Positions 15,319-24,911 of a DNA stretch of 64,000 nucleotides are shown here, piece by piece. The position numbers and the translations under genes are program-made. The DNA is from an uncultured Prevotellaceae bacterium (lineage in GTDB: Bacteria; Bacteroidota; Bacteroidia; Bacteroidales; Bacteroidaceae). The first letter of the stretch is position 1, and every line of letters starts with the position of its first letter. The notes below the pieces were generated by a model that did no database searches, was not told where the DNA came from, and saw nothing but the letters and a program-made list of their open reading frames with translations. The stretch covers positions 1-64,000 of the forward strand of contig ONDH01000009.1 of assembly GCA_900316505.1 (NCBI GenBank), written 5' to 3'.

Positions 15319-17955
15319 ATGAAAAGGGTTCTTTACATTATATTATTAGCGCTTTCGGTTTCGATGCTTCATGCACAGAGTGGCGTGAAGAAGGGAAATC
15401 TGCTGACATACCTGCAGAAGGCAATGAACTTCAACAAGGTGGTGCCGCAGGAGAAGGTGTATCTTCACTTCGACAACGTGGGCTATTTTGAGAATGAAAC
15501 CTTATGGTTTAAGGCATACGTGGTGAGGACAGACATCGGACGTGCCACTGATTTGAGCAAGGTGTTGTATGTGGAACTGCTGAACCCTACGGGAGATGTG
15601 GTGAAGTTGCGCAAATATCCCATCGACTCGCTGGGTGTGGCGCATGGCGACATGAAGTTGGACACGCTGTTCGGTTCCGGTTTCTATGAGGTGAGGGCTT
15701 ATACACGTTACATGACGAATTGGGGTACGAATGCGGCGTTCTCACGGGTGTTCCCGATATTCAAGGCTCCAAAGAAGGAGGGCGACTATTCCGAGCCGAC
15801 CATCAGCAGAAGGCTATATGCTAATCGTGACCCGAACAATCGCACCAGCGATGATTCGCTTTATCAGAAGGCGATTGACGAGGGTATCTATTCCGATAAT
15901 CTGATGAAGACCATCAGTGTGCAGTTCTATCCGGAGGGGGGCAATCTGATTGTGGGTAAACGATGCCGTGTGGCACTATTGGCGGTGGATGATAATGGAC
16001 GCCCCCATCAAGGTGAGGGTTTTGTGATGAACGAGGCGGGCGATGTGCTTGCCGCTGTGGAGACGGATTCGTTGGGAAGGGGACTCTTTGAGGTGGTGCC
16101 TGATGCGGGCGAACTCACCTACCAGATGAAGAACTTGAAGACGAATGAGAAGAGTCAGGTGCAGTTTTTTACGTTGCCTCGTGCATTGAAGCAGGGGTGC
16201 GCTCTCTCGGTGGATGCCATCAGCGAGAGGATGATTGCCACCTTGCAATGCTCAGATAGTGTGTGCGGTAATCTGCTGGGATATGTCTTGATGAACAATG
16301 GCAACATCATTCGTTGTGACACACTGACAGCTGTGCCACTCGTGGAGATAGAGATGGGCAGGCAATCGATGCCGGATGGAGTGAATCAGATGACTGTGTT
16401 TGACTGCTTAGGAAGAATCATGGCGGAACGCCTCTTCTTCAAACGTCCAGAACCGGACCCTGCTGACGATATCCGCGTGGTGGCTAAGACTACAAGACTG
16501 AAACCATGCGGAAAGGTGGAGATGGAGTTGCAGACACGGCCTCATGCAAACCTGTCGTTTTCTGCCATGGATGCTCACACGATGACGAACGGAAAGCAGG
16601 GCAATATGAAGACGTGGATGTTGCTGTCGTCGGAAGTGAGAGGATATATTCCCCATGTGGATTATTACTTTGAGGAGGATGATGCTGAACACCGCAGAAG
16701 TGCCGACATGCTGATGTTGACACAGGGGTGGAGGCGCTATGACTGGCGGTTGATGACGGAGCGTTACGTTTTCCGCAAGCCTCAGCCCATTGAGGACAAG
16801 ATGTATCTGAACGGTACACTGAAGGAGTATCGCAAACATAACCCTGTGAATCATGTTCACATGTATGTCGTCATGTGGAATCAATATGGGCAGAGCATGT
16901 TGGGACAAACATACACGGACTCGTTGGGGAATTATGCCTTTGAGATGCCGTTTATGAATGGGGAATGGAGGTTGTGTATTTACACGACGAGAAAATTGAA
17001 GGAGGAGAAACGCAAGACTTACCTTGTGGGTATTGACCGGCAGTTCTCTCCGAAACCCAGATACATCACACCTGCAGAAGCGGAAATCCAACATCCTTTG
17101 GCTCCCAATGCCTTTGTGTGGAATCCTGCCGATGCGTTTGAGGATGATGAATATGTCCCCATTACGGAGAAGGAACATGTGCTGGAGAATGTGACGGTGA
17201 AGAAGAGATATTTCACGAATGATGACTGGAGATATAAGAACGAGGCATATGGCCGTCAATACGCAACCCAGTATTACAATATCGACAGGGAGTTGGACAA
17301 TGCCCTTGACGAGGGGGAACGGGATCCTTATATGTTGGACTATTTGAAAAAGAGAAATCCGCTCTTCACTTATCGCGAAGAGCCGGAACCGACAAATATC
17401 TATGGCAGTAGTGTCCCGTATAATTATTCCCTGTCGACGACATATATGGCCACGGCTGGTACTTCGTTGTCGGGTTATGCGCCCATTTCCCGAAGATATG
17501 TTTACCAATATGATGGGAAAAGCGTTGAATGGATTTTTAACAATGGAGAACGTCAAAATCTTGCAGATGACGTTCATCGTGTTAGCGAAAGACCAGAGGG
17601 ACTCTTCTTAAGTGACGTCAAATCCATCTATATTGTTCCGGATGACCCCAGAACTGATGATAATAGGGTACGCATCTATGTCTATCTGCACACGACGTTC
17701 ACCACAGAAAGCAGCAAGGGCTTAAGGCGTACTTATTTCCAAGGTTTTAACGAGGCGTCGACTTTCCAAATGGAGGACTACAACGTGGTGCCTCCGATGG
17801 CTGACTTCCGTCGCACCCTTTATTGGAACCCGGATATCATCACAGATGATGAGGGAAAAGCCAAAGTGGAATTTTTCAATAATTCCTCTTGTAAGGAAAT
17901 GTATATTAGTGTAGAGGGTATGACACCAGATGGAAAGGTGTTGATGAATCAATAA
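15319..17955 (+). CDS. Large exported protein with macroglobulin-like N-terminus
   Basis: About 878 residues. The ATG at 15319 starts a standard signal peptide (MKRVLYIILLALSVSMLHAQ); an ATG at 15298 overlapping the previous stop is the alternative. The N-terminal region (VPQEKVYLHFDNVGYFENETLWFKAYVV) resembles the MG2 domains of Bacteroidetes macroglobulin-like or TonB-plug-bearing proteins. Around residue 640 a segment LENVTVKKRYFTND recalls the start of a TonB plug, but no beta barrel follows. The end (YWNPDIITDDEGKAKVEFFNNS) is Ig-like. It directly follows the sigma/anti-sigma pair and is probably their partner or target in the envelope. No enzymatic function is assigned. Confidence 0.6.
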   Translation: MKRVLYIILLALSVSMLHAQSGVKKGNLLTYLQKAMNFNKVVPQEKVYLHFDNVGYFENETLWFKAYVVRTDIGRATDLSKVLYVELLNPTGDVVKLRKYPIDSLGVAHGDMKLDTLFGSGFYEVRAYTRYMTNWGTNAAFSRVFPIFKAPKKEGDYSEPTISRRLYANRDPNNRTSDDSLYQKAIDEGIYSDNLMKTISVQFYPEGGNLIVGKRCRVALLAVDDNGRPHQGEGFVMNEAGDVLAAVETDSLGRGLFEVVPDAGELTYQMKNLKTNEKSQVQFFTLPRALKQGCALSVDAISERMIATLQCSDSVCGNLLGYVLMNNGNIIRCDTLTAVPLVEIEMGRQSMPDGVNQMTVFDCLGRIMAERLFFKRPEPDPADDIRVVAKTTRLKPCGKVEMELQTRPHANLSFSAMDAHTMTNGKQGNMKTWMLLSSEVRGYIPHVDYYFEEDDAEHRRSADMLMLTQGWRRYDWRLMTERYVFRKPQPIEDKMYLNGTLKEYRKHNPVNHVHMYVVMWNQYGQSMLGQTYTDSLGNYAFEMPFMNGEWRLCIYTTRKLKEEKRKTYLVGIDRQFSPKPRYITPAEAEIQHPLAPNAFVWNPADAFEDDEYVPITEKEHVLENVTVKKRYFTNDDWRYKNEAYGRQYATQYYNIDRELDNALDEGERDPYMLDYLKKRNPLFTYREEPEPTNIYGSSVPYNYSLSTTYMATAGTSLSGYAPISRRYVYQYDGKSVEWIFNNGERQNLADDVHRVSERPEGLFLSDVKSIYIVPDDPRTDDNRVRIYVYLHTTFTTESSKGLRRTYFQGFNEASTFQMEDYNVVPPMADFRRTLYWNPDIITDDEGKAKVEFFNNSSCKEMYISVEGMTPDGKVLMNQ

Positions 17956-17999
17956 GATGTTCTTGTGAAACGAATGTCGTCACCAATGTCAAATGGCCA

Positions 18000-18071
18000 T
18001 AACTTTGCCAACGACCTTTTTGAACTAATACTGATAAAATTTGGGTGGTTGGTAAAAAAGCAGTAACTTTG
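18000..18071 (+). promoter_or_regulatory. Promoter region of the pectate lyase gene
   Basis: The better promoter is TTTG (18040-18043), a 20-nt spacer and TAACTTTG (18064-18071), 28 nt before the ATG. A second TAACTTTG lies at 18000-18007, so two start points are possible. The 19 nt at 18054-18072 are identical to the ECF promoter at 13699-13717. Confidence 0.75.
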
Positions 18072-18099
18072 CAACAACAATGATAGCAAGTTAATTCGT

Positions 18100-19197
18100 A
18101 TGAAACGTATCGCGGTCATATTGTCATGTTGTTGTGTGGCGCTAAGTTTGTTCGCTCAGAAGAATGTGCAGCAGATAGCTGACTCCATCGTGAAGTATCA
18201 GATGAAGTCGGGTGGATGGCCAAAGAACCAGGACTGGCTGAAAGGGGTTGACCCGAAGGAGGCATGGAGCTGGCGGAAGGGCGTGGGCGCCACGATTGAC
18301 AATGGCGCTACAACCGGTGAGATGGAAATATTGGTGAAGGCAGTGGAGAAGCTGGACAAGGCGATGGCGGAGAATTTCAGAACGCTGGATAAGGAGGTGG
18401 TGGCAGAGAAACGTGAGCGCTACACGAAGGCTTTCATGTTGGGCGTGGAGTATTTGCTGAAGATGCAGTATAAGAATGGTGGTTTTCCTCAGTATTTCCC
18501 AGAGAGGAGGGCAGAGGCTTATTCCTCACAAATCACGTTTAACGACAATGCGATGGTGAATGCACTGAAAATGTTGCGTGATGTGGCTGTGGAAAACGGC
18601 AGATTCCAGCTCATGGGTGTGGAGAAGGGTTTGAGGAAAAAGTGTCAGGTGGCTTATGAACGGGGTTTGCAGTGTGTGTTGGATTGCCAGATTCGCGTGG
18701 ATGAGCAGGGTAGGGTGTTGGAGTATGGCACGGAAGCATGGAAGGAAGGGCACCGAACGGTGTGGTGTCAGCAGCATGACAAGGTGACGCTTGCGCCGGT
18801 GAAGGCTCGCGCGTATGAGTTGCCTTCATATTCGGGCATGGGTGAGACGTGTGGCATCTTGGAATTGTTGATGGATGTGGAGAATCCTTCGGAGGAGGTG
18901 AGCGAGGCTGTGAGATGTGGTGTGGAGTGGCTGGAGTCACATGTGATGAAGAATGTGATGCTTGAGCGTTTCACGAACGAAGAGGGAAAGAAGGATGTGC
19001 GTCTGTTGGAACGTGAGGGTGCGGAACCGCTATGGGCGCGGTTTTACGATTTGGAACATGCGGAACCGATGTTCTGCGACCGCAGTGGAGTGCCCCGCAA
19101 GAAATTGTCGGAGGTGGATTATGAGCGGAGGAACGGTTATACTTGGGTGGGCAATGACCCTCAAAAGGTGATTGACCGATACAGGGGGATGAAATGA
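18100..19197 (+). CDS. Pectate lyase, family PL10
   Basis: A 365-residue exported enzyme that cleaves polygalacturonate by beta-elimination, normally with calcium. A signal peptide ends at LFAQ. The PL10 signature blocks appear in order: GGWPKN (about 38), TIDNGATTGEM (about 66), NGGFPQYFP (about 127), ITFNDNAMVNAL (about 148), WCQQHD (about 223), YELPSYSG (about 242), RFYDLEHAEPMFCDR (about 311) and RRNGYTWVGNDPQKV near the end. The catalytic domain is complete, with no extra binding module. It has its own promoter and lies directly before DUF3467 and the ribosomal block, an unusual neighbour for either. Confidence 0.93.
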   Translation: MKRIAVILSCCCVALSLFAQKNVQQIADSIVKYQMKSGGWPKNQDWLKGVDPKEAWSWRKGVGATIDNGATTGEMEILVKAVEKLDKAMAENFRTLDKEVVAEKRERYTKAFMLGVEYLLKMQYKNGGFPQYFPERRAEAYSSQITFNDNAMVNALKMLRDVAVENGRFQLMGVEKGLRKKCQVAYERGLQCVLDCQIRVDEQGRVLEYGTEAWKEGHRTVWCQQHDKVTLAPVKARAYELPSYSGMGETCGILELLMDVENPSEEVSEAVRCGVEWLESHVMKNVMLERFTNEEGKKDVRLLEREGAEPLWARFYDLEHAEPMFCDRSGVPRKKLSEVDYERRNGYTWVGNDPQKVIDRYRGMK

Positions 19198-19245
19198 TGT
19201 ATGAAGCGTTGAATAAGTACTTTAAACTTAACAAATAATATTATT

Positions 19246-19566
19246 ATGGCAGATAACAACAATCAACAGCTTCAGATTGAGCTGAAGCCTGAGGTGGCAG
19301 AGGGTACATATTCTAACCTCGCCATCCTTACTCATTCAAGTAGTGAATTTGTGGCAGATTTCATTCAGATGATGCCTGGAATGCAGAAAGCGCAGGTGAG
19401 AAGCCGTATCATCATGGCTCCCGAACACGCAAAGCGTCTGCTCATGGCGTTGCAGGACAACGTGAAGAAGTACGAACAGCAGTTCGGCACAATTCGTTTA
19501 CAGCAGGTGCAGCAGCATGACGATCGCACAATCGCTCCTTTCAACATCAAGCAAGGGGAAGCGTAA
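19246..19566 (+). CDS. DUF3467 protein
   Basis: A 106-residue soluble protein with no signal peptide. It has the features of the DUF3467 family: an N-terminal strand pattern (LQIELKPEVAEGTYSNLAILTHSSSEFVADF) and the segment AQVRSRIIMAPEHAKRLLMALQDNV. The family has no known function. In Bacteroidetes it is usually found, as I recall, between rpoC and rpsL; here rpsL does follow, but a pectate lyase takes the place of rpoC. The transcript ends at the hairpin 19612-19646, so it is not joined to rpsL. Confidence 0.88.
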   Translation: MADNNNQQLQIELKPEVAEGTYSNLAILTHSSSEFVADFIQMMPGMQKAQVRSRIIMAPEHAKRLLMALQDNVKKYEQQFGTIRLQQVQQHDDRTIAPFNIKQGEA

Positions 19567-19611
19567 GTGTACTTCTTTTCGCGCGTACATTTATATAATA
19601 TATAACGGAAG

Positions 19612-19646
19612 GGTGTTGGAACGACTGTTTCCAACACCTCTTTTTC
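19612..19646 (+). terminator. Terminator after DUF3467
   Basis: GGTGTTGGAA (19612-19621) pairs perfectly with TTCCAACACC (19629-19638) around a 7-nt loop and is followed by TCTTTTT. This is a strong intrinsic terminator separating DUF3467 from the rpsL transcript. Confidence 0.9.
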
Positions 19647-19797
19647 CTGTCTTGATTCTGCTCTTTTGGCAGGCTTTTGCCACATGATGGGTGTGTTTTA
19701 TGCATTTCTTTTGTTAAATAATGCTAAATATTCACTTTTTTATCGTGTTGGTGAGAAAAATGTTCCTTCGGAAACATGCTATTTAGCAGAAAATGCG
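19647..19797 (+). promoter_or_regulatory. Upstream control region of the str promoter
   Basis: A perfect 9-bp inverted repeat, TGCTAAATA (19722-19730) and TATTTAGCA (19780-19788), brackets about 50 bp and ends nine bases before the -7 box. Inside it a small hairpin-like dyad, ATGTTCC-TTC-GGAAACAT, lies near 19760-19777, about where a -33 element should be. The arms could be an operator with looping; no -33 TTTG is visible. Confidence 0.5.
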
Positions 19798-19805
19798 TAA
19801 CTTTG
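19798..19805 (+). promoter_or_regulatory. -7 promoter element of the rpsL transcript
   Basis: TAACTTTGC matches the consensus. Transcription should start near 19812, giving a leader of about 230 nt before rpsL. Confidence 0.75.
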
Positions 19806-19811
19806 CACCAC

Positions 19812-20043
19812 TTTTTGGAGTAGTGCGTGCCTTAGTTAGGTACATAGAGTGTCGTGAGAAGTGATATGTCCGGTGGAAATCGGGGCGTGGAATTGGTGAA
19901 GAAGAAGCGACACTACATTTAGCACGAAGCAAAGCGGGTAGCTGACCATAAAGCGATGGTTCCCCCTTCGGGTGGAAGGGATATGGTAGGCGCTCGGACA
20001 AGATTGCATATCATTAAATAATAACAATAAATAATTAAACAAA
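19812..20043 (+). promoter_or_regulatory. Long structured leader of rpsL-rpsG-fusA mRNA
   Basis: The leader has no open reading frame of note. AGTGTCG (19848-19854) can pair with CGACACT (19908-19914). The same CACT is also part of CACTAC (19911-19916), which matches GTAGTG (19820-19825), so two stems exclude each other. Further down are CCAT/ATGG (19946-19959) and CCCTTC/GAAGGG (19964-19980). A length of 230 nt with alternative pairings suggests autogenous or growth-rate control. I do not recognise it as a named leader family. Confidence 0.5.
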
Positions 20044-20424
20044 ATGCCTACTATTCAACAATTGGTAAGAAAAGGCCGTAAGGTGTTGGTAGACAAGAGC
20101 AAGTCTCCTGCATTGGATTCATGCCCTCAGCGTCGCGGTGTTTGCGTGCGCGTGTATACCACTACTCCTAAGAAGCCTAATTCAGCGATGAGAAAAGTCG
20201 CTCGTGTTCGTCTGACAAACAAGAAGGAAGTGAACTCCTACATTCCCGGAGAGGGACACAACTTGCAGGAGCACTCAATCGTGCTGGTTCGCGGTGGTCG
20301 TGTGAAGGACCTTCCAGGTGTACGTTACCACATCATCCGCGGTGCACTCGACACAGCTGGTGTGGCAAGCCGCACACAGCGTCGTTCTAAGTATGGTGCT
20401 AAGCGTCCTAAGGCTAAGAAGTAA
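20044..20424 (+). CDS. rpsL: Ribosomal protein uS12
   Basis: A 126-residue protein of the 30S decoding site. The conserved [13 protein letters not shown] and [13 protein letters not shown] blocks are present. Lys43 and Lys88, the positions changed in classical streptomycin-resistant mutants, are both lysine, so the protein looks wild type. It is first in the str cluster, after a 230-nt leader and 157 nt before rpsG. Confidence 0.98.
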   Translation: MPTIQQLVRKGRKVLVDKSKSPALDSCPQRRGVCVRVYTTTPKKPNSAMRKVARVRLTNKKEVNSYIPGEGHNLQEHSIVLVRGGRVKDLPGVRYHIIRGALDTAGVASRTQRRSKYGAKRPKAKK

Positions 20425-20464
20425 TCCTTTTTCTTACACAACAAAAGAAACAACAGTTTTTTCA

Positions 20465-20526
20465 CAACGTTTGGTTTGACGGAAATGCTTGAAGGGTTGA
20501 GTAAATGCCCCTCAAAGTGGGCGTTG
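20465..20526 (+). promoter_or_regulatory. Possible RNA fold between rpsL and rpsG
   Basis: CAACG (20465-20469) can pair with CGTTG (20522-20526) to close a domain containing TTGAG/CTCAA (20497-20501 and 20511-20515); TGCCC/GGGCG is an alternative. In E. coli the rpsL-rpsG spacer is the S7 target for autogenous repression. A similar role is possible, but the helices are short and the likeness is only positional. Confidence 0.35.
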
Positions 20527-20581
20527 AAGACACACACACAAATGCAGCCTCAGACTAAAAAAGATTAAATCAAACAAAAAA

Positions 20582-21058
20582 ATGAGAAAAGCTAAACCAA
20601 AGAAGCGTGTGGTACTTCCAGATCCAGTGTACGGAGATGTGAAGGTGACAAAGTTCGTGAACAACCTCATGTACGACGGCAAGAAGAGCGTGGCTTACAC
20701 CATCTTCTACACAGCGCTGAAGAATGTAGAGAACAAGATGAAGAATGAGGAGAAGTCTCCACTTGAAATCTGGAAGACTGCTCTTGACAACATCACTCCT
20801 CAGGTGGAGGTGAAGAGCCGCCGTATCGGTGGTGCCACATTCCAGGTGCCAACTGAAATCCGTGCTGACCGCAAGGAGGCCATCTCAATGAAGAACATGA
20901 TCTCTTTTGCCCGCAAGCGTTCAGGCAAGAGCATGGCTGACAAGCTGTCTGCCGAAATCATGGATGCCTTCAACCAGCAGGGTGGTGCATTCAAGCGTAA
21001 GGAGGACATGCACCGCATGGCCGAGGCTAACCGTGCATTCGCACACTTCCGCTTCTAA
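20582..21058 (+). CDS. rpsG: Ribosomal protein uS7
   Basis: A 158-residue protein that nucleates assembly of the 30S head. The sequence is full length: [27 protein letters not shown] at the start, then the conserved [18 protein letters not shown] block, ending [14 protein letters not shown]. It lies between rpsL and fusA in the standard str order, 157 nt after rpsL, and may autoregulate through that spacer. Confidence 0.98.
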   Translation: MRKAKPKKRVVLPDPVYGDVKVTKFVNNLMYDGKKSVAYTIFYTALKNVENKMKNEEKSPLEIWKTALDNITPQVEVKSRRIGGATFQVPTEIRADRKEAISMKNMISFARKRSGKSMADKLSAEIMDAFNQQGGAFKRKEDMHRMAEANRAFAHFRF

Positions 21059-21110
21059 TACAACTCATTCATTGAACATTTAGTTAATAAGGTAAAAAGG
21101 AAAAAAGAGT

Positions 21111-23228
21111 ATGGCAAAGCAAGATTTGCATCTTACGCGTAACTTTGGCATCATGGCTCACATCGATGCTGGTAAGACTACCACGTCGGAGCGTATCCTG
21201 TTCTACACAGGTAAGACGCACAAACTGGGTGAGGTTCATGACGGTGCCGCAACTATGGACTGGATGGCGCAAGAGCAGGAGCGTGGTATCACTATCACTT
21301 CTGCCGCTACAACAGCATATTGGACTTGGAACGGCAATAAGTACAAGTTCAATCTGATTGACACTCCGGGACACGTGGACTTCACCGCTGAGGTGGAGCG
21401 TTCACTCCGTGTGCTCGACGGTGCCGTTGCCACTTACTGCGCAGTGGGTGGTGTGGAGCCTCAGTCAGAGACTGTGTGGCGCCAAGCTGACAAATATAAT
21501 GTTCCACGTATCGGCTACGTGAACAAGATGGACCGTTCAGGTGCTGACTTCTTCGAGGTGGTTCGCCAGATGAAGGAGGTGCTGGGCGCAAAACCTGTTC
21601 CAGTGGTGATTCCAATCGGTGCCGAGGAGAACTTCAAGGGTGTGGTTGACCTCATCAAGATGAAGGCTATCCTGTGGCACGACGAGTCGCTGGGAGCAGA
21701 CTATGACGTGGAAGATATTCCTGCTGACCTTCAGGCTGAAGCTGAAGAATGGCGTGGCAAGATGCTCGAGTCTGTTGCAGAGTTTGACGATGCCTTGATG
21801 GAGAAGTTCTTCGATGATCCTTCAACCATCACAGAGGAAGAGTGCATCCGCGCTCTCCGCAATGCAACCTGCGCTCTTGAGTGCACTCCAATGCTTTGTG
21901 GTTCTTCGTTCAAGAATAAGGGTGTGCAGACATTGCTCGACTATGTGTGCGCTTTCCTTCCTTCTCCTCTCGACACTCCAAACATCGTGGGTGAAAATCC
22001 AACAACGAAGGAAGAGGAAGACCGCAAGCCATCTGAGGATGAGAAGACTTCAGCATTGGCATTCAAGATTGCCACTGACCCATATGTGGGACGTCTGACA
22101 TTCATCCGCGTTTATTCTGGTAAGGTAACTGCCGGTTCTTATATCTATAATACTCGCTCAGGTAAGAAGGAACGCGTGTCTCGTCTGTTCCAGATGCACT
22201 CTAATCATCAGAACCCTGTTGAGGAAATCTCTGCTGGTGACATCGGCGCAGTTGTAGGCTTGAAGGATATCCACACTGGTGACACACTCTGTGATGAGGA
22301 CGCACCAATCGTGTTGGAGTCTATGGACTTCCCAGATCCTGTGATCGGTATCGCAGTTGAGCCTAAGACTCAGAAAGACCTCGACAAGCTGTCAATTGGT
22401 TTGCAGAAGCTGGCTGAGGAAGACCCAACCTTCACTGTGAAAACTGATGAGCAGTCTGGTCAGACTGTCATCTCTGGTATGGGTGAGTTGCACCTCGACA
22501 TCATCATCGACCGTCTGAAGCGTGAGTTCAAGGTTGAATGTAACCAGGGTAAGCCTCAGGTGAACTATAAGGAGGCTATCACGAAGACTGTGAATCTCCG
22601 CGAGGTATATAAGAAGCAGTCTGGTGGTCGTGGTAAGTTCGCTGACATCATCGTGAACGTGGGTCCTGTTGATGAGGACTTTGAGGGCACAGGCCTTCAG
22701 TTCGTTGACGAGGTGAAGGGTGGTAACGTGCCTAAGGAGTTCATCCCTGCAGTGCAGAAGGGCTTCGCTGAGTCAATGAAGAACGGTGTGCTGGGTGGCT
22801 TCCCAATGGACAGCCTGAAGGTGACACTCGTGGATGGTAGCTTCCACCCAGTCGATTCTGACCAGTTGTCTTTCGAAATCGCTGCTCGTCAGGCTTACAA
22901 GAACGCTTGCGCTCAGGCTAAACCTGTACTGATGGAGCCTATCATGAAACTTGAAGTGGTTACTCCTGAGGAGAACATGGGTGACGTGATTGGTGACTTG
23001 AACAAGCGTCGCGGTCAGGTGGAAGGTATGGACAATGCCCGTTCTGGTGCCCGCATCGTGAAAGCAATGGTTCCGCTTGGTGAGATGTTCGGCTATGTGA
23101 CGGCGCTTCGCACCATCACTTCCGGTCGTGCCACTTCATCCATGCAGTATGACCACCACGCTCCAGTGTCAAGCACCATCGCCAAGGCTGTGCTGCAGGA
23201 GTGCAATGGTCGCGCGGATCTCGTATAA
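21111..23228 (+). CDS. fusA: Elongation factor G
   Basis: A 705-residue translocation GTPase. The G domain shows the P-loop [14 protein letters not shown], the switch [10 protein letters not shown] and the specificity motif NKMD (about residue 142). Domains II-V follow, with the domain IV segment GGRGKFADI (about 505) and the [19 protein letters not shown] block near the end. It is the main EF-G copy, judging by its place after rpsG. The 92-nt gap to rpsJ holds a strong hairpin. Confidence 0.98.
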   Translation: MAKQDLHLTRNFGIMAHIDAGKTTTSERILFYTGKTHKLGEVHDGAATMDWMAQEQERGITITSAATTAYWTWNGNKYKFNLIDTPGHVDFTAEVERSLRVLDGAVATYCAVGGVEPQSETVWRQADKYNVPRIGYVNKMDRSGADFFEVVRQMKEVLGAKPVPVVIPIGAEENFKGVVDLIKMKAILWHDESLGADYDVEDIPADLQAEAEEWRGKMLESVAEFDDALMEKFFDDPSTITEEECIRALRNATCALECTPMLCGSSFKNKGVQTLLDYVCAFLPSPLDTPNIVGENPTTKEEEDRKPSEDEKTSALAFKIATDPYVGRLTFIRVYSGKVTAGSYIYNTRSGKKERVSRLFQMHSNHQNPVEEISAGDIGAVVGLKDIHTGDTLCDEDAPIVLESMDFPDPVIGIAVEPKTQKDLDKLSIGLQKLAEEDPTFTVKTDEQSGQTVISGMGELHLDIIIDRLKREFKVECNQGKPQVNYKEAITKTVNLREVYKKQSGGRGKFADIIVNVGPVDEDFEGTGLQFVDEVKGGNVPKEFIPAVQKGFAESMKNGVLGGFPMDSLKVTLVDGSFHPVDSDQLSFEIAARQAYKNACAQAKPVLMEPIMKLEVVTPEENMGDVIGDLNKRRGQVEGMDNARSGARIVKAMVPLGEMFGYVTALRTITSGRATSSMQYDHHAPVSSTIAKAVLQECNGRADLV

Positions 23229-23241
23229 TCAAGAATAGTTT

Positions 23242-23281
23242 GGGGGTGCAGGCAAGCATACGACTCTTTGCCTGCATACCC
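23242..23281 (+). promoter_or_regulatory. Strong hairpin between fusA and rpsJ
   Basis: TGCAGGCAA (23247-23255) pairs perfectly with TTGCCTGCA (23268-23276), extended by GGG/CCC after a small bulge, around a 12-nt loop. No U run follows (TCTTACTTAT), so it is not a standard intrinsic terminator. It may separate the str and S10 transcripts or act as the S10 leader, the place where L4 acts in E. coli. Confidence 0.6.
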
Positions 23282-23320
23282 TCTTACTTATATATAATAA
23301 TTACTTAAATAGTTAAAACA

Positions 23321-23629
23321 ATGAGTCAACAAAAAATTCGTATCAAACTGAAGTCTTACGACCACAATCTCGTTGACAAGTCAGCAGAGAAGATCGTGAA
23401 GGCAGTGAAGGCTACTGATGCTATCGTGAGCGGTCCTATTCCACTCCCAACGCACAAGCGCATCTTCACAGTGAACCGTTCTACATTCGTGAACAAGAAG
23501 TCTCGTGAGCAGTTCGAATTGAGCACTTACAAGAGACTGATTGACATCTACAGCTCTACAACTAAGACTGTGGACGCGCTCATGAAGCTTGAACTTCCCA
23601 GCGGTGTGGAGGTAGAGATTAAGGTCTGA
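23321..23629 (+). CDS. rpsJ: Ribosomal protein uS10
   Basis: A 102-residue 30S protein, also known elsewhere as the transcription antitermination factor NusE. The conserved [38 protein letters not shown] and [14 protein letters not shown] blocks are intact. It opens the S10 cluster. Confidence 0.98.
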   Translation: MSQQKIRIKLKSYDHNLVDKSAEKIVKAVKATDAIVSGPIPLPTHKRIFTVNRSTFVNKKSREQFELSTYKRLIDIYSSTTKTVDALMKLELPSGVEVEIKV

Positions 23630-23660
23630 TGAATTAGAGAACAATTAAAAGTTTATTGAA

Positions 23661-24275
23661 ATGCCAGGATTAATTGGAAGAAAAATCGGAATGACATCCG
23701 TTTTCAGTGCTGAGGGCAAGAATATGCCATGCACTGTTATCGAAGTAGGTCCTTGTGTTGTAACTCAAGTAAAGACTGTCGAGAAAGATGGCTACGCTGC
23801 TGTGCAGGTGGGCTTCCAGGACAAGAAGGAAAAGCACACTACCAAGCAGATGATGGGTCACTTCAAGAAGGCTGGTACAACACCTAAGAGACACTTGGCC
23901 GAGTTCACTTATGATGAGGAACACAACCTCGGTGACGTAATCACAGTCGAACTTTTCAACGATGCTGCTTACGTTGATGTAACAGGCACATCTAAGGGTA
24001 AAGGATTCCAGGGCGTCGTTAAGCGTCATGGTTTCGGTGGTGTAGGTCAGGCTACTCACGGTCAGGACGACCGTCTGCGTAAGCCCGGTTCTATCGGTGC
24101 TTGTGCCACTCCTTCTCGCGTGTTCAAGAACGTTCCTATGGGCGGTCAGATGGGTAACGAGCAGGTGACTACACACAACCTTCAGGTAATTAAGGTAGTT
24201 CCAGAGCACAACCTCCTTCTCTTGAAGGGTAGTGTTCCAGGCTGCAAAGGTTCAATCGTTATAATCAAGAAGTAA
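23661..24275 (+). CDS. rplC: Ribosomal protein uL3
   Basis: A 204-residue 50S protein needed for early assembly near the peptidyl-transferase centre. It starts [16 protein letters not shown] and carries the long-loop block [26 protein letters not shown], followed by [14 protein letters not shown]. It is separated from rplD by three bases. Confidence 0.98.
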   Translation: MPGLIGRKIGMTSVFSAEGKNMPCTVIEVGPCVVTQVKTVEKDGYAAVQVGFQDKKEKHTTKQMMGHFKKAGTTPKRHLAEFTYDEEHNLGDVITVELFNDAAYVDVTGTSKGKGFQGVVKRHGFGGVGQATHGQDDRLRKPGSIGACATPSRVFKNVPMGGQMGNEQVTTHNLQVIKVVPEHNLLLLKGSVPGCKGSIVIIKK

Positions 24276-24278
24276 GCA

Positions 24279-24908
24279 ATGGAAGTTTCTGTATTAAATA
24301 TCAAAGGCGAGGACACTGGTAAGAAGGTGGTTCTGAACGATGCAATCTTCGGAATTGAACCTAATGACCATTGTATCTACCTCGCAGTGAATCAGTACCT
24401 CGCTGCTCAGCGTCAGGGTACTCACAAGTCTAAGGAAAGAAGCGAAATCGCTGGCTCTACTCGCAAACTCATCCGTCAGAAGGGTGGTGGCGGCGCTCGT
24501 CGCGGTGACATCAAGTCTCCAGTGCTTCGTGGTGGTGGCCGCGTGTTCGGTCCCCGTCCTCGTGACTATTGGTTCAAACTGAACAAGAAAGTGAAGGCTT
24601 TGGCTCGTAAGAGCGCGCTCTCTTATAAGGCACAGCAGAATGCTATCGTTGTCGTTGAGGACTTTGATTTTGAGGCTCCTAAGACAAAAGACGGTGTTGC
24701 TATGTTAAATAATCTTAAAGTTGAGGGTAAGAAGACGCTCATCGTTTTGCCAGAAGTTAAAAAGAACGTAAATTTGTCAGTCCGTAACATTCAGCGTGTT
24801 GAAGTTATGACAGCCAGTGCACTCAATACTTACAAGGTAATGAATGCAAATGTGCTTGTTGTGACCGAAAATGCGCTTAAGTTAGTTGACGAGACTTTTA
24901 ACAAATAA
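24279..24908 (+). CDS. rplD: Ribosomal protein uL4
   Basis: A 209-residue protein lining the exit tunnel. The loop region includes [45 protein letters not shown]. In E. coli L4 represses its own operon through the S10 leader. Here the candidate site would be upstream of rpsJ. Confidence 0.97.
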   Translation: MEVSVLNIKGEDTGKKVVLNDAIFGIEPNDHCIYLAVNQYLAAQRQGTHKSKERSEIAGSTRKLIRQKGGGGARRGDIKSPVLRGGGRVFGPRPRDYWFKLNKKVKALARKSALSYKAQQNAIVVVEDFDFEAPKTKDGVAMLNNLKVEGKKTLIVLPEVKKNVNLSVRNIQRVEVMTASALNTYKVMNANVLVVTENALKLVDETFNK

Positions 24909-24911
24909 GGT

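Noticed and set aside
16408-17577. Long antisense frame (389 codons) opposite the macroglobulin-like gene
   Set aside because: It lies wholly within a well-formed sense gene and has no promoter, start context or domain.
23242-23281. Intrinsic terminator between fusA and rpsJ
   Set aside because: The stem is strong but no U run follows, so I list it as a hairpin of unknown role.
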